Positions 26,447 to 34,830 of a stretch of DNA of 47,532 nucleotides are shown here, piece after piece; positions within the stretch are counted from its first letter, which is position 1, and every line of letters starts with the position of its first letter. Source of the DNA: Algoriphagus sp. GTDB lineage: Bacteria > Bacteroidota > Bacteroidia > Cytophagales > Cyclobacteriaceae. The stretch covers positions 1 to 47,532 of the forward strand of contig NZ_JAQWXX010000034.1 in the NCBI RefSeq assembly GCF_029254265.1, written 5' to 3'. Made by a program: the position numbers and the translations under genes. The notes under the pieces are model-generated. The model did not search any database, was not told where the DNA came from, and saw nothing but the letters and a program-made list of their open reading frames with translations.

Positions 26447-27825
26447 AGCTCGAATCTAAAATTTCTTTAGCTGATCTGGGTCCATCCTTAGATCGATTTT
26501 GGGAAATCTCAGGAAAGAAAATCCATCTGATTGAGCAATCTTTTGACCCTAAGATTGGAGCTCCAGTATTCACTGAAAAGGGAAAATATGTAAGCAGAGG
26601 TTGGACCGAATGGACTCAGGGATTTCAATATGGATCCGCATTGCTTCAGTTTGATGCAACCGGGGAAAAGGAGTTTTTAAAAATCGGCAGAGAAAATACG
26701 GTGCAAAAAATGGCTCCACATCTTACGCATACCGGCGTTCATGATCATGGATTCAACAATGTGAGCACTTACGGCAATCTTCTTAGATTGATTAATGAGG
26801 GAAAAATTGAGGGAACGGAATGGGAAAGTGAATTTTATAGACTTGCTCTCAAAGTAAGTGGAGCTGTGCAAGCGATGCGCTGGACCAAAATTCCTTCTGG
26901 TGGATTTATTTATTCTTTCAATGGCCCACATTCCTTATTTGTGGATACGATTAGATCCTGTAGAGCATTGGTAGTTTCTCATGCTTTGGGACACGTGTTT
27001 CAAGGAGAAAACGACAGAAAGATTTCACTCATCCAGCGAGCGATACAGCATATCTTAAGTACGGTTCGATATTCGATTTATTATGGAAATGGTCGGGATA
27101 GCTATGACGTGCCCGGTCGAACTGCTCATGAAATTATATTCAATACCAACGATGGAAATTACCGATGTCCAAATTCGCAGCAAGGATATACGGGATTTAG
27201 CACCTGGACTAGAGGATTGGCTTGGGCGATCTGTGGATTAGGCGAAACCCTGGAGATTTTGGATCAGATTGATCCAAAAGACTATGAAGAAATCATCTCG
27301 AAAGATGAGTTGATTCAAGAATTAAAGAAGGCTGCAATTGCCACCTCGGAGTTTTACCTTGCCAATACCCCAACCGATGGCATTCCGTATTGGGATACTG
27401 GAGCTCCAAGGCTACATGAGTTAGGAGATTATTTGAATCGCCCTTCTGACCCTTTCAACGGATTGGAACCGGTGGATAGTTCTGCTGCTTGTATTGCAGC
27501 TCAAGGCTTCATTCGGATTTCAAATTTTCTAAAAAAGGAAGATCACGATCGAGCTAAAAAATACTTGAATGCGGGAATTCTGATTGCAAAAAACCTATTT
27601 CAGGAGCCTTACCTTTCTACTTCAGACAGTCATCAGGGATTGATTCTCCATTCAATCTATCATCAGCCAAATGGCTGGGATTACCAACCCGAGCCCGGCA
27701 AAGCACCTTATGGCGAATCCTGCATGTGGGGAGATTATCATGCCCGGGAATTAGCACTTTTGCTTCAGCGCATGAAAGATGGCGCTCCTTATTATAGTTT
27801 CTTCAACTGCATCCCAAGCTCATGA
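26443..27825 (+). CDS. GH88-like unsaturated uronyl hydrolase, cytoplasmic
   Basis: The 460-residue protein has an alpha/alpha-barrel GH88 layout. Two aspartates fall in the expected contexts: HDHGF (Asp101) and VDTIRSCRALV (Asp168). Later family segments are FSTWTRGLAWAICGLGE, GIPYWDTGAP, DSSAACIAAQGF and SCMWGDYHARELALLL. GH88 enzymes hydrate the 4,5-unsaturated uronate left by polysaccharide lyases and thereby release the sugar. There is no signal peptide, consistent with action on disaccharides imported by the preceding symporter. It overlaps both neighbours by ATGA. Substrate (chondroitin, hyaluronan, ulvan or glucuronoglycan fragment) is not determinable here. Confidence 0.8.
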   Translation: MKLESKISLADLGPSLDRFWEISGKKIHLIEQSFDPKIGAPVFTEKGKYVSRGWTEWTQGFQYGSALLQFDATGEKEFLKIGRENTVQKMAPHLTHTGVHDHGFNNVSTYGNLLRLINEGKIEGTEWESEFYRLALKVSGAVQAMRWTKIPSGGFIYSFNGPHSLFVDTIRSCRALVVSHALGHVFQGENDRKISLIQRAIQHILSTVRYSIYYGNGRDSYDVPGRTAHEIIFNTNDGNYRCPNSQQGYTGFSTWTRGLAWAICGLGETLEILDQIDPKDYEEIISKDELIQELKKAAIATSEFYLANTPTDGIPYWDTGAPRLHELGDYLNRPSDPFNGLEPVDSSAACIAAQGFIRISNFLKKEDHDRAKKYLNAGILIAKNLFQEPYLSTSDSHQGLILHSIYHQPNGWDYQPEPGKAPYGESCMWGDYHARELALLLQRMKDGAPYYSFFNCIPSS

Positions 27826-29267
27826 GTACTGGAAAATATAAACCTCAATTTCCCCGTATTGCCCAACTGAAAACTGCTGAACAGTTTAGAAATCATCTGA
27901 AAGAGCAAGAAATCAAATTGGGTTTTGACGAAGAATTGATTCCGGGGAATGATTCCCCCTTTGCAAAAGGACATCAGCTCCGATCTGGAAAGAAAATTGG
28001 TAACTCATTTTGCATTCTTCCCATGGAAGGATGGGATGGGACGACGGATGGAAAACCCTCAGAACTTACCAAAAGACGCTGGGAGAATTTTGCAATCAGC
28101 GGAGCAAAGCTTCTTTGGGGCTGCGAAGCGGTGGCAGTCCGTCATGAAGGGCGAGCCAATCCAAATCAATTGTTGATGAATGATTCGAATTTGAAAGATT
28201 TTGAAGGACTCTACCAGCTGGTGGAAAAATCTCATGCTTCTCGTTTTGGAGGCGCCGAGGATTTGATGACCGGATTGCAGCTCACCCATTCAGGCAGATT
28301 TTGTAAGCCAAATTCCAAAACAAAAATGGAACCCAAGATTCTATACCGACATCCGGTTTTGGATAAGAAATTCGGAATTTCTGAGGACTACCCCATTATG
28401 TCTGATGGAGATCTCGACGAGCTGGTAGAGGATTATGTGAGAGCGGCTGTGCTTTCGCAAAAGGCAGGTTTTCAGTTTGTAGACATCAAGCATTGCCATG
28501 GGTATTTGGGTCATGAACTCCTAAGTGCCTATGATCGCTCTGGAATTTATGGTCAATCGATGGAAAACCGAAGTCGTTTTCTTCGGGAAATCGTGGCAGG
28601 AATCAGAGCTGAGGCTACGGGTCTGGAGATTGGTGTCAGGATGAGTATTTTTGACTGGATGCCATTTCAAAAAGGGCCTGAGGAAATTGGAATCCCAGCC
28701 TTTGAAGGTGACTATAAATTCGCTTTCGGAGCAAATCAATCAGGTAAGGAAACTGATCTTTCTGAGCCTTTTTCTTTTCTGGAGGAACTGAAAAAATTAG
28801 ATATCGAATTGCTTTGTACTACGGCAGGAAGCCCCTACTACAACCCACATATTCAGCGTCCTGCTTTATTTCCTCCCTCGGATGGATATATGCCACCGGA
28901 AGATCCCTTGATGGGAGTTGCCCGGCAAATTGAAGCCACAGCAGAAGTGAAAAAAGCATTTCCAAACTTCTTCGTAGTTGGTTCGGCCTACTCTTACCTT
29001 CAGGAATGGTTGCCAAATGTGGGTCAGGAAGTACTCAGGAGAGGCAAGGCGGATTCGGTGGGATTAGGAAGAATGGTACTCAGCTATCCGGAATTACCGG
29101 CCGATATCTTAGCTGGAGAGCAGATGAAACGCGGAAAGATTTGCCGTACTTTTTCAGATTGCACTACTGCCCCAAGAAACGGGATGATTTCCGGCTGTTT
29201 CCCTTTAGATCCTTTTTACAAAAAAATGGAAGAGTTTACATTGTTGAAAGAACTGAAATCTGTTTGA
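27822..29267 (+). CDS. NADH:flavin oxidoreductase, Old Yellow Enzyme family
   Basis: The 481-residue TIM-barrel protein shows LPMEGWDGTTDGKP near the N-terminus, LTHSGRF, and FVDIKHCHGYLGHELLSAYD with the histidines that bind the substrate carbonyl. These are followed by SMENRSRFLREIV and a C-terminal SVGLGRMVLSYPEL phosphate-binding region. The tail ICRTFSDC...GMISGC keeps only part of the four-cysteine iron-sulfur motif of the 2,4-dienoyl-CoA reductase branch (the x11 pair is in place, the first pair is not). It overlaps the GH88 gene by ATGA. It probably reduces an activated C=C or C=O bond generated from the imported sugar acid. Confidence 0.85.
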   Translation: MSTGKYKPQFPRIAQLKTAEQFRNHLKEQEIKLGFDEELIPGNDSPFAKGHQLRSGKKIGNSFCILPMEGWDGTTDGKPSELTKRRWENFAISGAKLLWGCEAVAVRHEGRANPNQLLMNDSNLKDFEGLYQLVEKSHASRFGGAEDLMTGLQLTHSGRFCKPNSKTKMEPKILYRHPVLDKKFGISEDYPIMSDGDLDELVEDYVRAAVLSQKAGFQFVDIKHCHGYLGHELLSAYDRSGIYGQSMENRSRFLREIVAGIRAEATGLEIGVRMSIFDWMPFQKGPEEIGIPAFEGDYKFAFGANQSGKETDLSEPFSFLEELKKLDIELLCTTAGSPYYNPHIQRPALFPPSDGYMPPEDPLMGVARQIEATAEVKKAFPNFFVVGSAYSYLQEWLPNVGQEVLRRGKADSVGLGRMVLSYPELPADILAGEQMKRGKICRTFSDCTTAPRNGMISGCFPLDPFYKKMEEFTLLKELKSV

Positions 29268-29402
29268 CAATTTTAAATCACAGAATTCTTGAACAAAAGA
29301 GCTGTTGGGTTTTAACTCGGATTATGTGTTAGAATTCATACATATTTGAATAATTACTACCTAAAATCAATTCATTAAGCCAATTTGAAAATAAAAAAAT
29401 CC

Positions 29403-30173
29403 ATGAATCGAGTAGCATTAATCACTGGAGGAAGTAGAGGTATCGGACTTGGGATAGCCAAACAGTTAGCAAAAGAGGGGTTCGATCTCGCAATCATTGG
29501 TGTCCGGGATGAATCTCAGGCGATTGAAACACTTCAAGAACTTCGCGCTCTTGGAGTCAATGTGGAATATTTGCGGGGAAATATTGCTCTGAAAGAAGAT
29601 CGGGCTTCGATTATTCATGGACTGCGGGAGAAATTCGGAAGAATTGATGTCCTAGTGAATAATGCAGGAGTGGCGCCAAGAACTCGCTGTGATGTTTTGG
29701 AAATATCCGAAGAAGACTATGATATCCTGATGGAAATCAATCAAAAAGGGACATTCTTTCTCACGCAGGAGATTGCCAAATGGATGGCTGAATTAAAACA
29801 AGCAAATCCGGAATCTGACTTAAGCATTGTTACTATTACTTCGGTATCAGCGGAGATTGCTTCTGTGACTCGAGGGGCTTATTGCATGTCCAAGGCAGCA
29901 CTTTCGATGATGTCCACTGTCTTTGCGATAAAAATGGCAGAGTTTGGAATCCCTGTTTATGAGATCCGACCGGGAGTGATCGAAACGGACATGATCGAGG
30001 CAGTACGGGAAACCTATCACAAAAATGTAAAAAGTGGAATGACTCTGGAACCTCGCATGGGCCAACCTGAGGATATTGGAAAAGTTGTTGCAGCTTTGGT
30101 TCGTGGGGATCTACCCTATTCTACCGGTCAGATTATTTCTGTGGATGGGGGGATGAATATCAAGCGGATGTAG
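29403..30173 (+). CDS. SDR family oxidoreductase (3-ketoacyl-ACP reductase type)
   Basis: The start ATG 29403 places MNRVALITGGSRGIGLGIAK at the N-terminus; the upstream TTG adds only a lysine-rich stretch. The 256-residue classical SDR has TGGSRGIG for NAD(P), NNAG (NNAGVAPRT), the catalytic serine in TSVSAE, and YCMSK. It follows the OYE gene by 135 bases and is convergent with the AraC gene, overlapping its 3' end by 14 bases. It is likely a sugar-acid or hydroxy-acid dehydrogenase of the same pathway; 4-deoxy-hexulose-uronate reductases are of this family, so that role is possible. Confidence 0.85.
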   Translation: MNRVALITGGSRGIGLGIAKQLAKEGFDLAIIGVRDESQAIETLQELRALGVNVEYLRGNIALKEDRASIIHGLREKFGRIDVLVNNAGVAPRTRCDVLEISEEDYDILMEINQKGTFFLTQEIAKWMAELKQANPESDLSIVTITSVSAEIASVTRGAYCMSKAALSMMSTVFAIKMAEFGIPVYEIRPGVIETDMIEAVRETYHKNVKSGMTLEPRMGQPEDIGKVVAALVRGDLPYSTGQIISVDGGMNIKRM

Positions 30174-31035
30174 GATTCTTTTCTTTTCTCCATTCTCTCG
30201 GAGAAGAATTTGCCAATTTTTTAAAACTGCGGTTGAAATAGGATAAATTTTCATAACCAACCCTAAAAGCTATTTCTGAGATACTGAGCTCAGTTTCGCT
30301 GAGAAGCTTTTGTGCTTCTGAGATCCGGAGCTGTTGAAGATATTGAGTAAACGTACGCTGGGTTCGAAGCTTAAAAAACCTGCAAAAAGCTTCTTTACTC
30401 AGATTGGCTTTTTCGGCAACTTGATCCAGGGAAATGGCCTGAAAACGATTTTCAAGCAAAAACTGCATAACATGATTCATCCGCGTACCGTCTCGTTCAT
30501 TGAAGTTGGGCTTGCTTTGATTTAATGGGATCAATTCACAACATTCACTTTCCAAGAGTGTAAGAAGTTTGATTCCGAAAAGGAACCGCTCCAATTCCCT
30601 GAAAACAGAAAATCCACCTATAATTTCTCTTAATTCATCCAATACCTCTCCGGTTACCTGAAAGCAACTCCCCGCCATTTCTCTGAATTTTTCCAAAGAA
30701 TTGAGTTCCTCCACTTCCTGAATAGCTTTTCCCAAAGCTTGAAAATCAAAAAAAACTGTATTTCCGGCGACAATAAATTCACTTCCAGCCTCGAAGTATT
30801 CGGGATCACTACGAAAGACATGAGGAACATTTTCACCAAGAAAAAAAATATCTCCAGGCTGAAAACGCCCCACATAATCCCCACTTAGAAACTGCCCCTT
30901 TCCCTCCAAAATAAGGGTCAACTGCAACTGAGGGTGTTGATGAAGTTTGTCATAAAAATGTGCTCCTCTATCCTCTTGGAATCGGATAAACTCTCTTTGA
31001 GATTTTGGGATTTGAAAGGATATGACTCTGGACAT
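30160..31035 (-). CDS. AraC family transcriptional regulator with cupin sensor
   Basis: The 291-residue protein has an N-terminal cupin fold (HFYDKLHQHPQLQLTLILEG, then GDIFFLGENVPHVF). A C-terminal double helix-turn-helix follows (LDQVAEKANLSKEAFCRFFK; ISEIAFRVGYENLSYFNRSF). It is divergent from the DapA-family gene at 31167, sharing a 131-base control region that holds two GTATCAAA repeats, and convergent with the SDR gene. It is the probable regulator of the hydroxyproline genes and perhaps of the uronate operon. Confidence 0.9.
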   Translation of the reverse strand: MSRVISFQIPKSQREFIRFQEDRGAHFYDKLHQHPQLQLTLILEGKGQFLSGDYVGRFQPGDIFFLGENVPHVFRSDPEYFEAGSEFIVAGNTVFFDFQALGKAIQEVEELNSLEKFREMAGSCFQVTGEVLDELREIIGGFSVFRELERFLFGIKLLTLLESECCELIPLNQSKPNFNERDGTRMNHVMQFLLENRFQAISLDQVAEKANLSKEAFCRFFKLRTQRTFTQYLQQLRISEAQKLLSETELSISEIAFRVGYENLSYFNRSFKKLANSSPREWRKEKNPTSA

Positions 31036-31166
31036 ATTTCAAAATTGGTATCAAATTATTACTTATAAAAGTAAAACAGTATTTAATAGATCAATATAGT
31101 ATCAAAGAATATTAACCCTGTGGAAGAAAACCAATTTGAACTCCACTACTTTTGAAATAAAAAACT
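31036..31166. promoter_or_regulatory. Divergent control region with GTATCAAA repeats
   Basis: GTATCAAA occurs at 31048-31055 and 31099-31106 in the same orientation, with starts 51 bases apart (close to five helical turns). The DNA between is AT-rich. The right copy lies 60 bases before the DapA-family start and the left one 12 bases before the araC-type start. This spacing suits a looping or dimer-binding AraC protein. Predicted from sequence only. Confidence 0.5.
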
Positions 31167-32057
31167 ATGAACTGGTACGGTGTATTTCCTGCGGTGACAA
31201 CCAAATTTCATGCAGACGGAAGTCTTGACATGTCTTTATTTTTCAAAAACCTAGATTTCCAATTGGAGTCAGGAGTCCACGGAATTATTCTCGGTGGCAC
31301 ATTGGGTGAGAGTTCTGCACTTTCTACAGAAGAGAAAATCACGCTGACTAGAGAAACCGTGAATTACATCAATGGGAAAGTTCCTGTAATTCTTAACATT
31401 GCCGAAGGCGCTACCCAAGAGGCACTTTTTTGGGCCAAAAAAGCCGAAGAACTTGGAGCATCAGGCTTGATGATCTTACCTCCAATGCGCTATGCTGCAG
31501 ATGCTCGGGAGGTGGTGACTTATTTCAAAACCGTCGCCAACTCGACCAAGCTCCCGATGATGATCTACAATAATCCGGTGGATTATAAGACTTTGGTGAC
31601 CATCGACATGTTTGCTGAGCTAGCCGAATGTGAAAATATCCAAGCGATTAAAGAATCAACCCGCGACATTTCTAACGTAACTCGGATGATCAATCGCTTT
31701 GGTGATCGCTATAAATTACTTTGTGGTGTGGACACTTTGGCAATGGAAGAATTGCTGATGGGAGCTTGCGGTTGGGTGGCTGGATTGGTTTGTGCTTTTC
31801 CAAAGGAAACTGTGACCATTTTCAATCTTATTCAGGAAGGCAAAATCAAAGAAGCAGCAGCAATTTACCGTTGGTTTTTGCCACTTTTAGAGTTGGATAT
31901 CCATCCAAAATTGGTGCAATACATCAAATTGGCCGAAACTCATTGTGGCGTTGGAAGCGAGCATGTACGTGCGCCTAGACTGACATTAATCGGAGAAGAG
32001 CGAGAAAGAATTGAAAAAATCATTAACGATGGCTTGGCTAAAAGGCCTAAATTGTAG
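31167..32057 (+). CDS. DapA-family lyase, probable 1-pyrroline-4-hydroxy-2-carboxylate deaminase
   Basis: The 296-residue class I aldolase-fold protein has GGTLGESSAL (residues 43-52), MIYNNPVDY with Tyr134, and the Schiff-base lysine in IQAIKEST (Lys162). DapA relatives include dihydrodipicolinate synthase, N-acetylneuraminate lyase and hydroxyproline-pathway deaminases. The three downstream genes are an aldehyde dehydrogenase, a proline-racemase-family epimerase and an FAD amino-acid oxidoreductase, which together indicate the deaminase that converts pyrroline-4-hydroxy-2-carboxylate to 2-ketoglutarate semialdehyde. The assignment is by context, not by a diagnostic residue. Confidence 0.8.
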   Translation: MNWYGVFPAVTTKFHADGSLDMSLFFKNLDFQLESGVHGIILGGTLGESSALSTEEKITLTRETVNYINGKVPVILNIAEGATQEALFWAKKAEELGASGLMILPPMRYAADAREVVTYFKTVANSTKLPMMIYNNPVDYKTLVTIDMFAELAECENIQAIKESTRDISNVTRMINRFGDRYKLLCGVDTLAMEELLMGACGWVAGLVCAFPKETVTIFNLIQEGKIKEAAAIYRWFLPLLELDIHPKLVQYIKLAETHCGVGSEHVRAPRLTLIGEERERIEKIINDGLAKRPKL

Positions 32058-32140
32058 GATGTCGGGTGCACAATAACCGATGTCAGATGTGTGCCTAGCC
32101 AAGCAATTCTCAATTTTCCAATTTTTGAATTTTAAATTCC

Positions 32141-33586
32141 ATGAACCTAGACCATATTTTCCAAGCAGTCCAAGAGGCATTTCTAAGTTATAAAAACCTA
32201 TCTGGAGCCAAAAAAGCTGATTTTCTTGAAAAAATCGCGGAGATCCTAGAGGAAAACAGAAGTGCCATTGTCCTAATGGCAGTCCGAGAGTCCAATCTTC
32301 CCGAAGGAAGAATCAATGGAGAATTAGGACGGACTACCGGACAAATCAAACTTTTCGCAAAACTCGTGAGAGAGGGAAGTTGGGTAGAGGCTACGATAGA
32401 TCCAGCCGACCCAAATCGCTCTCCCCTTCCCAAAGCTGACATTCGAAGAATGCTTACACCACTTGGCCCGGTTGTCGTTTTTGGTGCGAGCAACTTCCCT
32501 TTGGCATTTTCAACGGCAGGCGGAGATACTATTTCCGCTTTGGCAGCGGGATGTCCTGTAATTTACAAAGGTCATCCGGCACACCCCGATACTTCCAAAT
32601 TTGTGGGAGATTGCATTTCACAAGCCGTGAAAAAATCCGGACTTCCGGAAGGTATTTTCACTCATGTAGAGGGCGGGGTCAAAATGGGACAAGATTTGGT
32701 CAAGCATCCTTTGGCAAAAGCAGTAGGGTTTACGGGTTCTTTTTCTGCGGGCAAATCACTTTTCAACATCGCCGGTAACAGAGAAGTACCTATCCCGGTT
32801 TATGCAGAAATGGGCTCTGTCAATCCGATTTTCACTTTTCCTCAGCGACTGAAAAACGAATTAGTACCACTTGCACAAAGTTTTGTGAGTTCCTTGACAC
32901 TTGGAGCTGGGCAATTCTGCACCAATCCAGGGTTGATTTTCGTCCCACGAACTTTAGCTGAACGATTTGGAAATGCGATTTCAGAGGCTATCCAAGGAGT
33001 GGCGGCATCTCCGATGCTTCACGAAGGGATTGCTGAATCTTATTACAAAGCCTTGAATGAACTACAGCTTCGTTCGGAACTGGAATGGGTCAAAGTCCCT
33101 GATGCGAAACACCTTATAAATGCCAGTCCGGCCATGGCAGAAATCAGTGCCGCGGATTGGATGAGTGATAATCGTTTTCAAGAGGAGGTGTTTGGAGCCT
33201 TTGCATTGATGGTGGTATATGAAAACGATGCTGAGTTAAAATCAGTAGCAGAAAAACTTCACGGACAACTGACAATTACCCTGTGGGGAGATACTGAGGA
33301 ATTCAAAACACATAAAGAACTGATCAATCTACTGGAGGAAAAATGTGGCAGAATGCTCTTCGCAGGAGTACCAACAGGAGTTGAAGTTGGATATGCAATG
33401 CAGCATGGAGGACCTTATCCATCAACAACCGACTCTCGAAGTACCTCAGTGGGAGCTCATGCAATCAAGCGTTTTGCACGGCCGATAGCTTTTCAAGATA
33501 TGCCAAATGACTTACTTCCGGATGCCTTGAAAAACGAAAATCCGCTCGGGATTATGAGACAGGTGAATGGAGAATATAAAATATGA
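32141..33586 (+). CDS. Aldehyde dehydrogenase, probable 2-ketoglutarate semialdehyde (2,5-dioxovalerate) dehydrogenase
   Basis: The 481-residue protein belongs to the ALDH branch annotated as aldehyde dehydrogenase (NADP+) / 2,5-dioxovalerate dehydrogenase. It shows VVVFGASNFPLAFSTAGGDT, GFTGSFSAGKSLF for the cofactor, the catalytic Glu in VYAEMGSVNP (Glu223) and Cys in GAGQFCTNPG (Cys260). It should oxidise 2-ketoglutarate semialdehyde to 2-ketoglutarate, the last step of hydroxyproline breakdown. It lies 83 bases behind the DapA-family gene. Confidence 0.88.
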   Translation: MNLDHIFQAVQEAFLSYKNLSGAKKADFLEKIAEILEENRSAIVLMAVRESNLPEGRINGELGRTTGQIKLFAKLVREGSWVEATIDPADPNRSPLPKADIRRMLTPLGPVVVFGASNFPLAFSTAGGDTISALAAGCPVIYKGHPAHPDTSKFVGDCISQAVKKSGLPEGIFTHVEGGVKMGQDLVKHPLAKAVGFTGSFSAGKSLFNIAGNREVPIPVYAEMGSVNPIFTFPQRLKNELVPLAQSFVSSLTLGAGQFCTNPGLIFVPRTLAERFGNAISEAIQGVAASPMLHEGIAESYYKALNELQLRSELEWVKVPDAKHLINASPAMAEISAADWMSDNRFQEEVFGAFALMVVYENDAELKSVAEKLHGQLTITLWGDTEEFKTHKELINLLEEKCGRMLFAGVPTGVEVGYAMQHGGPYPSTTDSRSTSVGAHAIKRFARPIAFQDMPNDLLPDALKNENPLGIMRQVNGEYKI

Positions 33587-33737
33587 AATACAATAGAAAT
33601 ACGCAGAAATAAACTGCGCTTCACGCAGTGAGATATTTCTAGTCAATTCAGATATTTCGGTCCTATTTCGTCCCGCTTGCGGGATATTTCCATGTTATTT
33701 CATAAAGCTCTTAAAACTACAATTATCGAATAATTTT
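33587..33737. repeat. Tandem hairpins between ALDH and epimerase genes
   Basis: Two hairpins lie in this 151-base gap. ACTGCG (33613-33618) pairs with CGCAGT (33624-33629) around a CTTCA loop. TCCCGC (33671-33676) pairs with GCGGGA (33679-33684). The second shares its TCCCG/CGGGA core with the palindrome at 6084-6106. They might stabilise the mRNA or tune expression inside the operon. No gene was seen. Confidence 0.45.
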
Positions 33738-34742
33738 ATGCCTTCTCGTTATACTTTCTCCTGCATCGACGCCCATACTTGCGGAAACCCAGTTCGGGTA
33801 GTTTCCGGTGGAGTACCGTTTTTGAAAGGCAATTCCATGCTAGAAAAGCGGCAGTATTTCTTGGAGAATCTCGATTGGATTCGGACAGGTTTGATGTTTG
33901 AGCCGAGAGGACATGATATGATGTCCGGGTCCATGCTTTTCCCCCCTCATGATCCAGAAAATGATTTTGCGGTACTTTTCATCGAAACTTCAGGCTGCTT
34001 GCCCATGTGTGGTCATGGAACGATTGGCACGATTACCATAGCCATCGAGGAAGGATTGATTCATCCAAAAACACCTGGATTTCTCCGAATGGAGGCCCCT
34101 GCAGGATTGGTTTTGGTAGAATACAAGCAGGAAGGAAAAAAGGTCAAATCTGTGAAATTGACGAATGTTAAGAGTTTTTTGGCAGCAGAAAATCTGGAAA
34201 TTGAATCCGATGAACTCGGAAAATTAAATGTAGATGTAGCCTATGGTGGCAACTTCTACTGCATCGTAGATCCACAGGAAAATTTCCCCGGTTTGGAACA
34301 TTACAAAGCGGAGCAGCTTATTTCAATGGCTAGAAATCTACGCCAAAAAATGAACGAGCGTTATGATTTTGTCCATCCAGAACATGATCGGATCAGAGGA
34401 CTTTCTCATGTGCTCTGGACAGGTAAAACTTTAGATCCGACAAGTACCGCAAGAAATGCTGTGTTCTATGGAGATAAAGCGATCGACCGTTCACCCTGTG
34501 GCACAGGCACTTCTGCCCGAATGGCACAATGGCACGCAAAAGGCTGGTTAAAACCAGGAGATGAGTTTATCCATGAGAGTTTTATCGGTTCAAAATTCAC
34601 TGGAAGAATCGAAGAAGTCACCGAGATCGCTGGCAAGCCAGCCATTATTCCAAGCATTGAAGGCTGGGCAAAAGTCTATGGCTACAATACGATTATCCTA
34701 GACGATGATGATCCATATGTACATGGATTTCAGGTTATTTAA
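33738..34742 (+). CDS. 4-hydroxyproline 2-epimerase (proline racemase family)
   Basis: The 334-residue protein has both catalytic cysteines of the proline racemase superfamily: MCGHGTIG (Cys91) and DRSPCGTGTSARMA (Cys254). Two cysteines mark racemases and epimerases, whereas the related 3-hydroxyproline dehydratases carry threonine at the second site. The N-terminus IDAHTCGNPVRVV is typical. Next to the D-amino-acid-type oxidoreductase, the best function is conversion of trans-4-hydroxy-L-proline to cis-4-hydroxy-D-proline. Confidence 0.9.
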   Translation: MPSRYTFSCIDAHTCGNPVRVVSGGVPFLKGNSMLEKRQYFLENLDWIRTGLMFEPRGHDMMSGSMLFPPHDPENDFAVLFIETSGCLPMCGHGTIGTITIAIEEGLIHPKTPGFLRMEAPAGLVLVEYKQEGKKVKSVKLTNVKSFLAAENLEIESDELGKLNVDVAYGGNFYCIVDPQENFPGLEHYKAEQLISMARNLRQKMNERYDFVHPEHDRIRGLSHVLWTGKTLDPTSTARNAVFYGDKAIDRSPCGTGTSARMAQWHAKGWLKPGDEFIHESFIGSKFTGRIEEVTEIAGKPAIIPSIEGWAKVYGYNTIILDDDDPYVHGFQVI

Positions 34743-34830
34743 ACATGTGAAAAGGCTAATAAATCAATTAAAGTGTCAATTTGAACTTGGCTTACTGGCA
34801 CTCTGTACTTCATACTAAGTACTTCAGAAT

